A stretch of 64,000 bases of DNA, from assembly GCF_034355335.1 (NCBI RefSeq), contig NZ_CP136422.1:3134501-3198500 (forward strand). The letters are read 5' to 3'. The stretch's first letter is position 1; every line of letters begins with the position of its first letter. This DNA comes from Blautia coccoides (GTDB lineage: Bacteria > Bacillota > Clostridia > Lachnospirales > Lachnospiraceae). Both the position numbers and the translations under genes were made by a program. Below the pieces are notes generated by a model, which was given only the letters and a program-made list of their open reading frames with translations, ran no database searches and was not told where the DNA came from. Shown here in pieces: positions 24,729 to 33,827 of this stretch.

Positions 24729-27607
24729 AAAACTTTTTTAAAAAAATTTGTATCAAACGTACCACAGTGCTGTTTCTGGCGTTCATTCTCATGTTCTTTA
24801 TCCTGATACAGCATCTTTTTAAGCTTCAGATCATTGAGGGCGACGAATACGCCGATAACTTTAATCTGAGCACCACAAAAACGCGTACCATCAAGAGCAC
24901 CCGAGGGAATATCCGTGACCGGAACGGCCAGTTCCTGGCCCACAACCAGTTGTCCTATTCCATTATACTGGAGGACAATGGAACCTATGACTCCAACAGG
25001 GAGAAAAACCTGACACTCAATTATGTGGCATATTCCCTGATGAAAATTCTGGAAACCAATGGGGAAACTCTGGACACATCTTTTCACATTGTGGTGGATG
25101 AGAACGGAGAATACGCTTTTGACGCAACTGACTTTACACTGAACCGTTTTAAAGCTGATGTCTATGGACAGGCGAAAATAGATTCCCTGAAAGAAGACCA
25201 GCTCAACGCTTCTCCAAAGAAGATCATGGATTATCTGTGCAGCTCTGAGCGCTTCGGACTGGTGAATAAAAATGATCCCTATACAGCCAAAGAGCTAAAA
25301 GAACATAACCTGCCGGAATCCTTTACTCCGGAGGAAACTCTGGCTGTTGTTCGTATCCGCTATGCACTGTCTGCCAACAGCTTTAAAAAGTATGTGCCGG
25401 CAACTATCGCAACCAACGTAAGCGAAGAAACAGTTGCCATGGTAATGGAGAACAAAGATAAGCTGCAGGGTGTGGATATCATGGAAGACTCCATCCGTGT
25501 ATATGATGACGGTGTTTATTTTGCGCCGATCATCGGATATACAGGAAAGGCCTCAGCGGAGGAGCTGGAGGAGCTGAAAAAAGACCACCCGGATTACTCC
25601 ACGGATGCAGTGATCGGTAAAACGGGAATCGAGCAGTATATGGAAACCACCCTTCAGGGAAAAGATGGGGAGGAGCAGGTGACAGTCGACAACCTGGGAA
25701 AAGTTCTGCAGATCAATGAGGACTCCCGGGTAGAACCGGTATCCGGCGACGACGTCTACCTGACCATTGACAAAGATCTTCAGGAAGTTGCCTATCATGT
25801 TTTGGAGCAGAAGATCGCAGGTATCCTCTCTGACAATATTGTCATGGCAAAGGAATTCGATCAGGATTCTACCAACAACGATACTGCCAATATACGGACA
25901 CCGATCTATGACGTATATAATGCTCTGATCGGCAACAGTGTGATCAATACCAGCCATTTCAAGGAGGAAGACGCATCTGAGACGGAGCAGACCATTTACG
26001 GCCTGTTCACCCAGAAACAGGCAGAAGTCTTTGAATCCATCCGGCAGGAGCTTACCGCTGCCGCGCCGGAAGCCTATAAGGATCTTCCAAAAGAAATGCA
26101 GGAGTACCAGAGCTATATAGTTAATGATTTCCTTATGAACAAAAAGGGAATTCTCTCTCTGGACGCCATTGACGCATCAGATCCCACTTATATTGCGTGG
26201 ACAAAAGACAGTTCCATAAGCCTGAAAGAATTTTTGACTTATGCAGCAAGCCAGAACTGGATCGATATCTCCCAGTTTTATGCAGAGGGGGATTATCTGG
26301 ACTCTACAGAAGTGTACAATGCACTCTCTGAATATCTGACGGAATCTCTGACAAATGATTCGGAGTTCTCCAAGATCATATATAAATATATGATCCTGTC
26401 AGATACCATATCAGGAAACCAGCTCTGCCTGGTCCTCTATGACCAGGGTATCCTGGCCGCAGATGAGGCGTCCTACAATGCGCTTGCATCCGGACAGAAA
26501 AAAGCCTATGATTTCTTAAAAGAGAAGATCAGCAATCTGGAGATCACACCGGCACAGTTGGCTCTTGATCCCTGTTCCGGATCTCTTGTTATGACAGATG
26601 TAAATTCCGGTGAAGTACTGGCCTGTGTCACCTATCCCGGATATGACAATAACCGTCTGGCCAATCAGATGGATATAGATTATTATGCAAAGCTTTCCCT
26701 TGACCTCTCAAGGCCCTTCTTTAACAAGGCTACGCAGCAGAAAACAGCACCCGGTTCCACATTTAAAATCGTGACAGCGGTTGCAGGAATGGAAGAGGGA
26801 ATTGTTGACGACAATTATGGTGTGACATGTACCGGTGAATTCACCAAGGTCAATCCTCCCATCAAATGCTGGCTGCATACCGGGCACGGCTATCTGGGAA
26901 TACAGGGAGCTATCAAGAACTCCTGTAATACATTCTTTAACCAGGTAGTCTATGACATGGGCACAGATTCCGATGGGAATTTCTCAGATTCACTGGGACT
27001 TGAAAAACTGCGGAAATATGCAGAACTGTTCCAGCTTGACCAGAAATCAGGAATAGAGATCACAGAGGCCGAACCACAGATCACAGACGAAGCAGCCGTG
27101 GCATCTGCAATCGGACAGGGTACCAACAACTACACGACCTCACAGTTGGCACGTTATGCCACCACAATCGCAAGCCGGGGAAACATTTATTCGTTGTCCC
27201 TTCTTGATAAAGTTACAGACTCCAAAGGAACCCTCATCGAAGACTACACACCGGAGCTGAAGACTACTATGGACATTCCCAATCATGAGTGGGATATTAT
27301 CCATGCAGGAATGCGGGAAGTAGTAGAGAACAATGAAGCCTTCCAGGACTTTGATTATCCGGTATCCGGTAAAACAGGTACCGCCCAGGAGGTTACAACC
27401 CGGCCCAGCCACGGACTCTTCATCGGATTTGCCCCATCGGACAAACCGGAGATCGCCATGGCAGTCCGCATTGCCAATGGATACAGTTCCACCAATGCGG
27501 CAGCAGTAGCAAAAGATGTAATCAGCTATAAGTACAATCTTGTGGATAAAGATGCGATAGTAACCGGAACGGCATCCGCAGGCGGAAGTACACAGCAGAC
27601 AGACTAA
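24713..27607 (+). CDS. mrdA: Penicillin-binding protein 2, elongation-specific transpeptidase
   Basis: The 964-residue class B PBP crosslinks peptidoglycan during side-wall growth, working with RodA. It has one membrane anchor near the N-terminus, a dimerisation domain (TRGNIRDRNGQFLAHN) and a transpeptidase domain with STFK (Ser682), SCN and KTGT. It is much longer than the E. coli enzyme because about 270 residues (roughly 350-617) interrupt the start of the transpeptidase domain. Start: TTG 24713 is preferred, since AAGGAGAG lies about 12 bases upstream and no well-placed ATG exists. It overlaps mreD by 16 bases. Confidence 0.93.
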   Translation: MAKKIKNFFKKICIKRTTVLFLAFILMFFILIQHLFKLQIIEGDEYADNFNLSTTKTRTIKSTRGNIRDRNGQFLAHNQLSYSIILEDNGTYDSNREKNLTLNYVAYSLMKILETNGETLDTSFHIVVDENGEYAFDATDFTLNRFKADVYGQAKIDSLKEDQLNASPKKIMDYLCSSERFGLVNKNDPYTAKELKEHNLPESFTPEETLAVVRIRYALSANSFKKYVPATIATNVSEETVAMVMENKDKLQGVDIMEDSIRVYDDGVYFAPIIGYTGKASAEELEELKKDHPDYSTDAVIGKTGIEQYMETTLQGKDGEEQVTVDNLGKVLQINEDSRVEPVSGDDVYLTIDKDLQEVAYHVLEQKIAGILSDNIVMAKEFDQDSTNNDTANIRTPIYDVYNALIGNSVINTSHFKEEDASETEQTIYGLFTQKQAEVFESIRQELTAAAPEAYKDLPKEMQEYQSYIVNDFLMNKKGILSLDAIDASDPTYIAWTKDSSISLKEFLTYAASQNWIDISQFYAEGDYLDSTEVYNALSEYLTESLTNDSEFSKIIYKYMILSDTISGNQLCLVLYDQGILAADEASYNALASGQKKAYDFLKEKISNLEITPAQLALDPCSGSLVMTDVNSGEVLACVTYPGYDNNRLANQMDIDYYAKLSLDLSRPFFNKATQQKTAPGSTFKIVTAVAGMEEGIVDDNYGVTCTGEFTKVNPPIKCWLHTGHGYLGIQGAIKNSCNTFFNQVVYDMGTDSDGNFSDSLGLEKLRKYAELFQLDQKSGIEITEAEPQITDEAAVASAIGQGTNNYTTSQLARYATTIASRGNIYSLSLLDKVTDSKGTLIEDYTPELKTTMDIPNHEWDIIHAGMREVVENNEAFQDFDYPVSGKTGTAQEVTTRPSHGLFIGFAPSDKPEIAMAVRIANGYSSTNAAAVAKDVISYKYNLVDKDAIVTGTASAGGSTQQTD

Positions 27608-27689
27608 ACCTTTTTTGAGTCTTGAAATACGCATGAAAAGTAAAGGCGGTTAATGCCGCAGTTTCAAAAAGGATTTAGGAGGATAGGAT

Positions 27690-28478
27690 ATGAGTGAAAT
27701 TATTGTAGTGACTTCCGGAAAAGGCGGGGTCGGAAAAACCACCGTTACGGCGAATCTTGGGCTTGGACTTGCAAAGCTCAACAAAAAGGTAGTCGTAGTG
27801 GATACGGATATCGGGCTTCGGAATCTGGATGTGGTACTCGGGCTTGAAAACAGGATCGTCTACAACCTTATCGATGTCATTGAGGGGAGCTGCCGCATGA
27901 AGCAGGCGCTCATCCGGGACAAGCAGTGTGACAATCTCTGCCTTCTGCCCTCAGCCCAGACCAGAGACAAGACGGCTATCACGCCGGAACAAATGATCAA
28001 ACTGACGGATGACCTGGCAGAGGAGTTTGACTATATTCTGCTGGACTGCCCGGCAGGTATTGAACAGGGTTTTAAAAATGCCATTGCAGGGGCGAACCGG
28101 GCGATCGTGGTAACGACACCGGAGGTATCCGCTATCCGGGATGCGGACCGTATCATCGGACTGCTCCAGGCCAATGAAATGCCCAGGGTACAGCTTGTCA
28201 TCAACCGCCTGCGCATGGATATGATAAGACGCGGGGAGATGATGTCCGTGGAGGATGTCACTGAGATTCTGGCGGTGGAGCTTTTGGGAGCGATTCCGGA
28301 TGATGAGGCTGTGGTTATCGCCACCAATCAGGGGGAACCGCTCTGCGGGCAGGACTCCATGTCAGGACAGGCTTTTTTGAACATCTGCCGCAGGATAGCG
28401 GGAGAGGACGTACCTTTCCTGAACTTCCAGTCAAAGCAGGGTGTATTCAAAAGGCTGTCCGGTATCTTTAAAAAATAA
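27690..28478 (+). CDS. minD: Septum site-determining ATPase MinD
   Basis: The 262-residue ATPase has the deviant Walker A motif GKGGVGKTT (residues 10-18) and DTDIGLRNLDVVLGLENR, and ends in an amphipathic membrane-targeting helix (GVFKRLSGIFKK). With MinE it positions division. AGGAGG-type sequence precedes the ATG. A minC gene normally sits just before minD; here only 82 bases separate minD from mrdA, so minC is absent from this locus. Confidence 0.96.
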   Translation: MSEIIVVTSGKGGVGKTTVTANLGLGLAKLNKKVVVVDTDIGLRNLDVVLGLENRIVYNLIDVIEGSCRMKQALIRDKQCDNLCLLPSAQTRDKTAITPEQMIKLTDDLAEEFDYILLDCPAGIEQGFKNAIAGANRAIVVTTPEVSAIRDADRIIGLLQANEMPRVQLVINRLRMDMIRRGEMMSVEDVTEILAVELLGAIPDDEAVVIATNQGEPLCGQDSMSGQAFLNICRRIAGEDVPFLNFQSKQGVFKRLSGIFKK

Positions 28479-28498
28479 TAAGGTAAAGGAGGGCCTGC

Positions 28499-28753
28499 GT
28501 GTTGATTCATTTTCGGAATAAACGTTCCGGTCATGTAGCAAAAGACCGGCTGAAGCTTCTCCTCGTATCCGAGAGGCTGGATTGTTCTCCACAAATGATG
28601 ACCATGCTTCAAAACGATATGGTCCGTGCCGTGAGCAGATATTTCACCGTACAGGAGCAAAAAGTGGAAATCCGTTATTTAAAGGATACCACTACCGTTT
28701 TGGCAAAGATTCCTCTGAAAGCAGATATACAGGAATCCTATCCCGGTTTTTAG
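28499..28753 (+). CDS. minE: Cell division topological specificity factor MinE
   Basis: The 84-residue protein matches MinE: AKDRLKLLLVSERLDCSPQ is the anti-MinCD helix region, followed by the topological specificity domain. The start is GTG 28499, five bases after AAAGGAGGG. MinE drives MinD release from the membrane. It lies 20 bases after minD. Confidence 0.93.
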   Translation: MLIHFRNKRSGHVAKDRLKLLLVSERLDCSPQMMTMLQNDMVRAVSRYFTVQEQKVEIRYLKDTTTVLAKIPLKADIQESYPGF

Positions 28754-28796
28754 GAACAGGTAAAAAAGGACTTTAAGGATAAAACTAGGTGTTTTC

Positions 28797-29927
28797 ATGA
28801 TTAAACAATATAAACTACGCGACTACAATTTCAGACTGGTGCTGTTTCTGGTGGTACTCACTTTTATGGGGGTGCTTCTGGTGGGAAGCGCGGAACCGGA
28901 TCTGCAGAAAAAACAGCTCATGGGTATGATCCTTGGTCTTGTGATCATGGTGATCGTCTCCCTGATGGATTTTAGCTGGATCCTGAATTTTTACTGGATC
29001 ATGTATTTCTGCAATATCCTCATGCTTCTCGCTGTGTGGTTTTTCGGTACAGAGTCCAAAGGTGCTGCCAGATGGCTGCGTATCGGAGGATTCCAGTTCC
29101 AGCCTACAGAGCTGTCGAAAATCATTATCATACTGTTTTTTGCCCGCTTTTTTATGGAGCATGAAGAAGACCTGAACACGTTTAAGACAATTTTAAAATC
29201 TGTGGTGCTGATCGCCATTCCTCTGGCAATGGTATTTAGTCAGCCGGACTTGAAAAATACGATCACAGTTGCTATACTTTTCTGTATACTGCTGTATCTT
29301 GCAGGGCTGAGCTATAAGATCATAGGCGGGGCGCTGCTCATCGCCATACCGCTGGTGATCGTGTTTCTGTTCATTGTCATACAGCCCGACCAGAAGCTGA
29401 TCAATGATTATCAGAGAGACAGGATTATGACATTTCTCTATCCTGAAGAGGAGGAGTATTCAGATGATGTCATCCAGCAGCAGAATTCCATCATGGCCAT
29501 CGGCTCAGGAAAGCTGACCGGAAAAGGCCTGAACAACAATGAAGTGGCAACTGCCAACAAAGGAAATTTTGTCTCTGAGAGCCAGACGGACTTTATCTTT
29601 TCCGTGGCGGGGGAGGAGCTGGGATTTCTGGGCTGCACAGCAATTATTCTGCTCATTTTCCTGATCATCTATGAATGTATGAGGACGGGCAGAAGGGCGA
29701 AGGATCTATCCGGCAGCCTCATATGCTACGGTATGGCTTCTCTTATAGCAGTACAGAGTTTTATCAACATCTGCGTGGCAACAGGACTTGGCCCCAACAC
29801 AGGTACGCCTCTTCCTTTTGTCAGCTACGGGCTTTCTTCCATGGTAAGCCTTTATATCGGTATGGGACTGGTATTAAATGTCAGTCTTCAGAAAAACAGA
29901 ACCTACAGGGAGGTAGAAAAATCGTGA
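28797..29927 (+). CDS. rodA: SEDS-family glycosyltransferase RodA
   Basis: The 376-residue membrane protein has about ten hydrophobic segments and the SEDS signatures GAARWLRIGGFQFQPTELSK and GTPLPFVSYGLSSM. RodA polymerises glycan strands as partner of the PBP2 encoded upstream. Its position after mrdA-minDE supports RodA over FtsW. It overlaps the following mgsA by four bases (GTGA). Confidence 0.94.
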   Translation: MIKQYKLRDYNFRLVLFLVVLTFMGVLLVGSAEPDLQKKQLMGMILGLVIMVIVSLMDFSWILNFYWIMYFCNILMLLAVWFFGTESKGAARWLRIGGFQFQPTELSKIIIILFFARFFMEHEEDLNTFKTILKSVVLIAIPLAMVFSQPDLKNTITVAILFCILLYLAGLSYKIIGGALLIAIPLVIVFLFIVIQPDQKLINDYQRDRIMTFLYPEEEEYSDDVIQQQNSIMAIGSGKLTGKGLNNNEVATANKGNFVSESQTDFIFSVAGEELGFLGCTAIILLIFLIIYECMRTGRRAKDLSGSLICYGMASLIAVQSFINICVATGLGPNTGTPLPFVSYGLSSMVSLYIGMGLVLNVSLQKNRTYREVEKS

Positions 29928-30319
29928 ACATCGGATTAATTGCACACAACTCAAAGAAAAAATTAATGCAGAACTTCTGTATTGCCTACAGGAGTGTTTT
30001 GTCAAAAAATGAACTCTATGCAACAGGTACCACAGGCAGGCTCATTGAGGAGGCTTCCAATTTGAATGTACACAAGTTCCTGGCCGGTCATCTTGGCGGG
30101 GAACAGCAGATGGGGGCTTTGATCGAACAGAATCAAATGGATCTGATCATCTATCTGCGTGAGCCTCTGGCACCACAGAAACACGATCCGGATGTAAAGA
30201 GGATTTTTCATCTGTGTGATACGCACAATATCCCCCTGGCAACCAATCTTGCCACAGCTGAAATGATGATCAAATCACTTGACAGAGGAGAGTTGGACTG
30301 GCGTGAAATGTACAAATAA
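29924..30319 (+). CDS. mgsA: Methylglyoxal synthase with substituted active-site acids
   Basis: The 131-residue protein should convert dihydroxyacetone phosphate to methylglyoxal. LYATGTTGRLIEEAS, the phosphate-binding loop and KHDPDV are conserved. Three acidic positions differ from the E. coli enzyme: AHD is AHN, GGDQQ is GGEQQ (the catalytic Asp71 position) and the Asp of WDPL/RDPL is Glu (REPL). The start is GTG 29924 inside the rodA stop, with GGGAGG upstream. The GGEQQ form may be lineage-wide; I cannot check that here. Confidence 0.9.
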   Translation: MNIGLIAHNSKKKLMQNFCIAYRSVLSKNELYATGTTGRLIEEASNLNVHKFLAGHLGGEQQMGALIEQNQMDLIIYLREPLAPQKHDPDVKRIFHLCDTHNIPLATNLATAEMMIKSLDRGELDWREMYK

Positions 30320-31352
30320 ACCTAAAAAAAGGCTTTCCAAAAAAGCACAGAGAAAACGTAGGATCAAGCGGACTCTGTTTCTCGGCATGTTTTTCGTCAT
30401 TCTGCTTTTAGCAGGTGTTCTGGGGATTTTTATGCTGAAGGGCAGACAGGCAGTAGACGCGCCCATGGCATTCAGACTGACTACGGAAGTGTTCGGCCAG
30501 ACCATAGGTGAAGATTCCCTGGTGGCGGAAGGCGTAGCGGCAGATTTGTGCGTAGGCCCAGGTGACACACCCATGGAAGGGATTGAGACACAGGGGGAGG
30601 AGAGAGCAGCACTTTTTGATATCCAGGATAAAAAGCTGCTTTTTTCAAAATCTCTTTATGAGAAATCCTATCCGGCCAGTATCACCAAGATCATGACAGC
30701 ACTGGTGGCCCTTGAGAAAGCCAATATGGATGAAATCGTGACCATACAGGCGCAGGATATCCAGCTTGAGGCAGATTCCCAGGTATGCGGTCTTGCAGAG
30801 GGGGATCAGATATCCATGGACCAGCTTTTCCATGCGCTTCTTGTCTATTCAGCCAACGATGCGGCAATGGCCATTGCCAGGACTGTAGGCGGCAGCGTGG
30901 AGAGCTTTGTGGATATGATGAATGAGGAAGCTCAGCATCTGGGTATGACGGGAACACATTTTGTGAATCCTCACGGACTTCACGATGACGACCATTATAC
31001 CACGGTCTACGACATTTATCTGATGCTCAATGAAGCGATGAAACATCAGGAGTTTACAGATATCACACAGTTAAGCAATTATACGATTAATTACAAATCA
31101 GCAGACGGGTCTGCCATGCAGAAGTGGCTGGATGCCACAGACCAGTATCTGACAGGAGAGTCCAGCGCACCCAAAGGAGTAACCATCCTGGGCGGAAAAA
31201 CCGGCACTACCGGCAAGGCAGGAGCCTGCCTGGCTCTGATGGTACAGAACAACTATGGAGAGCCGTATGTGTCCATTGTATTGAACGCGGAAAACAAACC
31301 TGTTTTGTATGAACGTATGAACCAGCTTCTGGAGAAAGTGAATCGTTCCTAA
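30303..31352 (+). CDS. D-alanyl-D-alanine carboxypeptidase (PBP5/DacF-like)
   Basis: The 349-residue protein has a very basic N-terminus, one membrane segment (about residues 20-40) and a serine-type D,D-peptidase domain with SITK, SAN (YSANDAAMAIA) and KTGT (GGKTGTTGKAG). It trims the terminal D-Ala of stem peptides and so limits crosslinking. It appears to be anchored by its N-terminus, without the C-terminal amphipathic anchor of E. coli PBP5. GTG 30303, about ten bases after GAGGAGA, is the likely start and overlaps mgsA by 17 bases. Confidence 0.9.
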   Translation: MKCTNKPKKRLSKKAQRKRRIKRTLFLGMFFVILLLAGVLGIFMLKGRQAVDAPMAFRLTTEVFGQTIGEDSLVAEGVAADLCVGPGDTPMEGIETQGEERAALFDIQDKKLLFSKSLYEKSYPASITKIMTALVALEKANMDEIVTIQAQDIQLEADSQVCGLAEGDQISMDQLFHALLVYSANDAAMAIARTVGGSVESFVDMMNEEAQHLGMTGTHFVNPHGLHDDDHYTTVYDIYLMLNEAMKHQEFTDITQLSNYTINYKSADGSAMQKWLDATDQYLTGESSAPKGVTILGGKTGTTGKAGACLALMVQNNYGEPYVSIVLNAENKPVLYERMNQLLEKVNRS

Positions 31353-31397
31353 AGAAAATTAAATTTCTAAAAATAGCAGAAATTTTTTATTTTACCA

Positions 31398-31426
31398 TTG
31401 TATTTTTGAACGAAATGCACTATAAT
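31398..31426 (+). promoter_or_regulatory. Promoter for the small P-loop gene
   Basis: TTGTAT (31398-31403) and a consensus TATAAT (31421-31426) are separated by 17 bases. The start would be near 31433, leaving a 59-base leader before the ATG at 31492. Confidence 0.7.
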
Positions 31427-31491
31427 TAATTCCAAGATAACCACGTTTTTAGTAAATATACATATTACGTGCGGCTAAGGAGGAAAATGCG

Positions 31492-31917
31492 ATGGTTCAG
31501 TTAATTGTAGGTGAAAAAGGTAAAGGAAAGACAAAAATTCTTCTAGACAAGGCGAATGCTGAGGTCAAGAACGCGAACGGCTCAGTTGTTTACTTAGATA
31601 AAAGTACAAAACATATGTATGAGCTGAATAATAAAATCCGTCTGATCGATGTGATGGAATACGGTATTGAGAACAGTGATGAATTTGTTGGTTTTATCCG
31701 CGGTATTGTTTCCCAGGATCATGATCTTGAGCAAATGTACCTGGATGGTTTCCTGAGGATTTCAAAACTGGAGTGTAACCTGGAAAATATTTCAAAAGTT
31801 TTAGCCAGCCTTGAGAAGATTTCAAATGCTTATGAGATTTCCTTTATTATCAGCCTTTCAAAAGACGAAAAGGATCTTCCTGAAGATGTAAAACACATGA
31901 TCGTTACATCATTATAA
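31492..31917 (+). CDS. Small P-loop protein of unknown function
   Basis: The 141-residue protein opens with a beta strand and a Walker A motif (VGEKGKGKTK), then a VVYLDKSTKHMYEL segment. I see no convincing Walker B or sensor motif. AAGGAGG precedes the ATG. It forms a single-gene unit with its own promoter and terminator. Similar small proteins in Lachnospiraceae are annotated only as hypothetical or ATPase-like, so no role is proposed. Confidence 0.8.
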   Translation: MVQLIVGEKGKGKTKILLDKANAEVKNANGSVVYLDKSTKHMYELNNKIRLIDVMEYGIENSDEFVGFIRGIVSQDHDLEQMYLDGFLRISKLECNLENISKVLASLEKISNAYEISFIISLSKDEKDLPEDVKHMIVTSL

Positions 31918-31930
31918 AATAAACGAAAGA

Positions 31931-31978
31931 AAAAAAGCCGCTGCACACCCTGATAAACAGGAGTGCGGCGGCTTTTTT
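31931..31978. terminator. Bidirectional terminator
   Basis: A stem of about 18 bp, AAAAGCCGCTGCAC... pairing with ...GTGCGGCGGCTTTT, is flanked by A-runs on one side and T-runs on the other. It can serve both the plus-strand P-loop gene and the minus-strand DUF378 gene, which converge on it. Confidence 0.85.
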
Positions 31979-31988
31979 TCGTGCATAC

Positions 31989-32201
31989 TCAGCGGTCACC
32001 CATAGAAGTAATCCTTCCGAAGAGGCTCAGCAGATAGAGTCCGCAGATTCCTACGATGACATATACGATCCTTGAAAGCCATGTCATGTCTCCGAACAGG
32101 AAGGTAACCAGATTGAAACGGAACAGTCCAATTAATCCCCAATTGAGGGCACCGATAACGGTAATAACCAATGCGGTATAATCTAATCCATTTGATTTCA
32201 T
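31989..32201 (-). CDS. DUF378 family membrane protein
   Basis: The 70-residue protein has two hydrophobic segments and the DUF378 hallmark GALNWGLIGLFRFNLVTFLFG. On the minus strand AAAGGAGG (32209-32217) lies just before the ATG at 32201, so longer upstream starts are not needed. The function of the family is unknown. Confidence 0.9.
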   Translation of the reverse strand: MKSNGLDYTALVITVIGALNWGLIGLFRFNLVTFLFGDMTWLSRIVYVIVGICGLYLLSLFGRITSMGDR

Positions 32202-32269
32202 GATAATTCCTCCTTTATCTTTTTCTATTTTTTGCATTATTTATAATTTTTATACAATAAAATTGGCTA

Positions 32270-32298
32270 TTGTACTTAAATGCTGAAAATGTTAAAAT
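32270..32298 (+). promoter_or_regulatory. Promoter that fixes the start of the HlyD-like gene
   Basis: TTGTAC (32270-32275) and TAAAAT (32293-32298) are 17 bases apart. Transcription would begin near 32305, so the in-frame ATG at 32297 would be untranslated. The first usable in-frame start is TTG 32333, after AAAGGAG at 32313-32319. Confidence 0.6.
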
Positions 32299-32332
32299 GG
32301 AAAACGATAATGAAAGGAGATTTTCATTCCAA

Positions 32333-33814
32333 TTGAGAGAAAAAATATTGACATTTATAAAAAACCTTCTGAAGATCATCAGAAAGATTTTCACTTTTAA
32401 TATTGCCACGTTACTTTTCGGAGCATTGTTTATCTACATGCTGATAACAGTTCTTCTCTACATTACCTCCACCCATGTCACCTCCTATCAGGTGACGGCC
32501 GGTCCGCTCTCCAGGAATCCAGTCTGTACAGCATTGGCTGTCCGGGATGAGGAGATCGTCACAGCCGACAGTCCCGGCTATGTGCGTTACTATGCCAGAG
32601 AAGGCATGAAGATACGCAAAAACGGAAATGTCTATGCGCTGAGTGACACACAGAATGTCAAGGCAGATATCACCCTTACAAAGGACCAGTTAGAGGAGGT
32701 CCGCAAAAGGATCGCTGATTTTTCCAACAACTTCAGCGGTACGGATTTCTATGATGCCTACAGCTTTAAATATGAGATGCAGGGGCTGATCTTTCAGCAG
32801 GCATCTACCTCTTCGGCAGCTCCGGCTGACGCTGTGGAGGACCAGGATGAGGAGGAGAGTGATGTGACCATTCTCAAGGGTTCCATGACATTTGGCAACC
32901 AGGTGGTACATACAACGCCCAATGCAGGCCTTGTGGTCTATTCTACAGACGGGTACGAAGGAAAGACTGTGGAGGACCTGACAGAGGAAGACTTTAACCA
33001 GAAAGCCTATGAAAAAAAGGATCTGCTCACAGATGGACAGATAAAAGCCGGAGACCCGGTATATAAGCTGGTAAAAGATGACAACTGGACTCTTATGGTG
33101 CCTCTTTCTGACAAACTGGCAGCCAAGCTGGCGGACCGCAGCAGCATTAAAGTAAAATTTTTAAAGGACGGCGAGACACAGACAGGACAGCTCTCCATTA
33201 TGAATGTGGGAGACCAGAAAACGGCAAAGATCACACTGAAAAACGGTATGGTGCGGTATGCCTCTGACCGTTTCTTAAAAATAGAGCTGGTCGTCAACAC
33301 CCAGAGCGGACTGAAGATTCCTATGAGTTCTATTGTCACCAAAGAATTTTATATCATTCCTTCTTCTTATCTGACAAAAGGCGGCAATGAAGACTCAGCC
33401 GGGTTCCTTCGGGAAGCAGTCACCAAGAGCGGTGAGAAGTCAACAGAGTTTGTATCTGCCACCATTTACAAAAATACGGCAGAGGAGAACCAGGATGCGG
33501 AGGTCTCCGGGAATTCGGACAGCACGGCTGCCCAGGACGGATATTGTTATGTGGACAAGCAAACCTTCCAGGATGGTGATGTGCTGTATAAACCAGAGAC
33601 AAAGGAAACCTTTGTGGTTGGCGAGATTGATTATCTGGAAGGTGTCTACAGTATGAACAAGGGATATGCCGTATTCCGGCAGATTGACATCATAGACCGG
33701 AATGAGGAATACTGTATCGTAAAAACCAATACTTCTTATGGTCTGGAAGCCTTTGACAGGATTGTGGAGGACGGAGAGAGCGTAAAGGAAGAGGATATAT
33801 TGACTGGAAAGTAA
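32333..33814 (+). CDS. HlyD-like membrane-anchored protein upstream of yggS-sepF
   Basis: The 493-residue protein has a short basic cytoplasmic tail, one membrane segment (about residues 25-48), and an extracellular region that begins with a barrel-sandwich-like motif (RDEEIVTADSPGYVRYYAREGMKI, abbreviated). The remainder resembles HlyD-family adaptors but has no efflux partner here. In Clostridia this gene often precedes yggS and sepF, so a role in envelope growth or division is possible. The TTG start is inferred from promoter and ribosome-site positions. Confidence 0.78.
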   Translation: MREKILTFIKNLLKIIRKIFTFNIATLLFGALFIYMLITVLLYITSTHVTSYQVTAGPLSRNPVCTALAVRDEEIVTADSPGYVRYYAREGMKIRKNGNVYALSDTQNVKADITLTKDQLEEVRKRIADFSNNFSGTDFYDAYSFKYEMQGLIFQQASTSSAAPADAVEDQDEEESDVTILKGSMTFGNQVVHTTPNAGLVVYSTDGYEGKTVEDLTEEDFNQKAYEKKDLLTDGQIKAGDPVYKLVKDDNWTLMVPLSDKLAAKLADRSSIKVKFLKDGETQTGQLSIMNVGDQKTAKITLKNGMVRYASDRFLKIELVVNTQSGLKIPMSSIVTKEFYIIPSSYLTKGGNEDSAGFLREAVTKSGEKSTEFVSATIYKNTAEENQDAEVSGNSDSTAAQDGYCYVDKQTFQDGDVLYKPETKETFVVGEIDYLEGVYSMNKGYAVFRQIDIIDRNEEYCIVKTNTSYGLEAFDRIVEDGESVKEEDILTGK

Positions 33815-33827
33815 GGAGAGATGAAAC

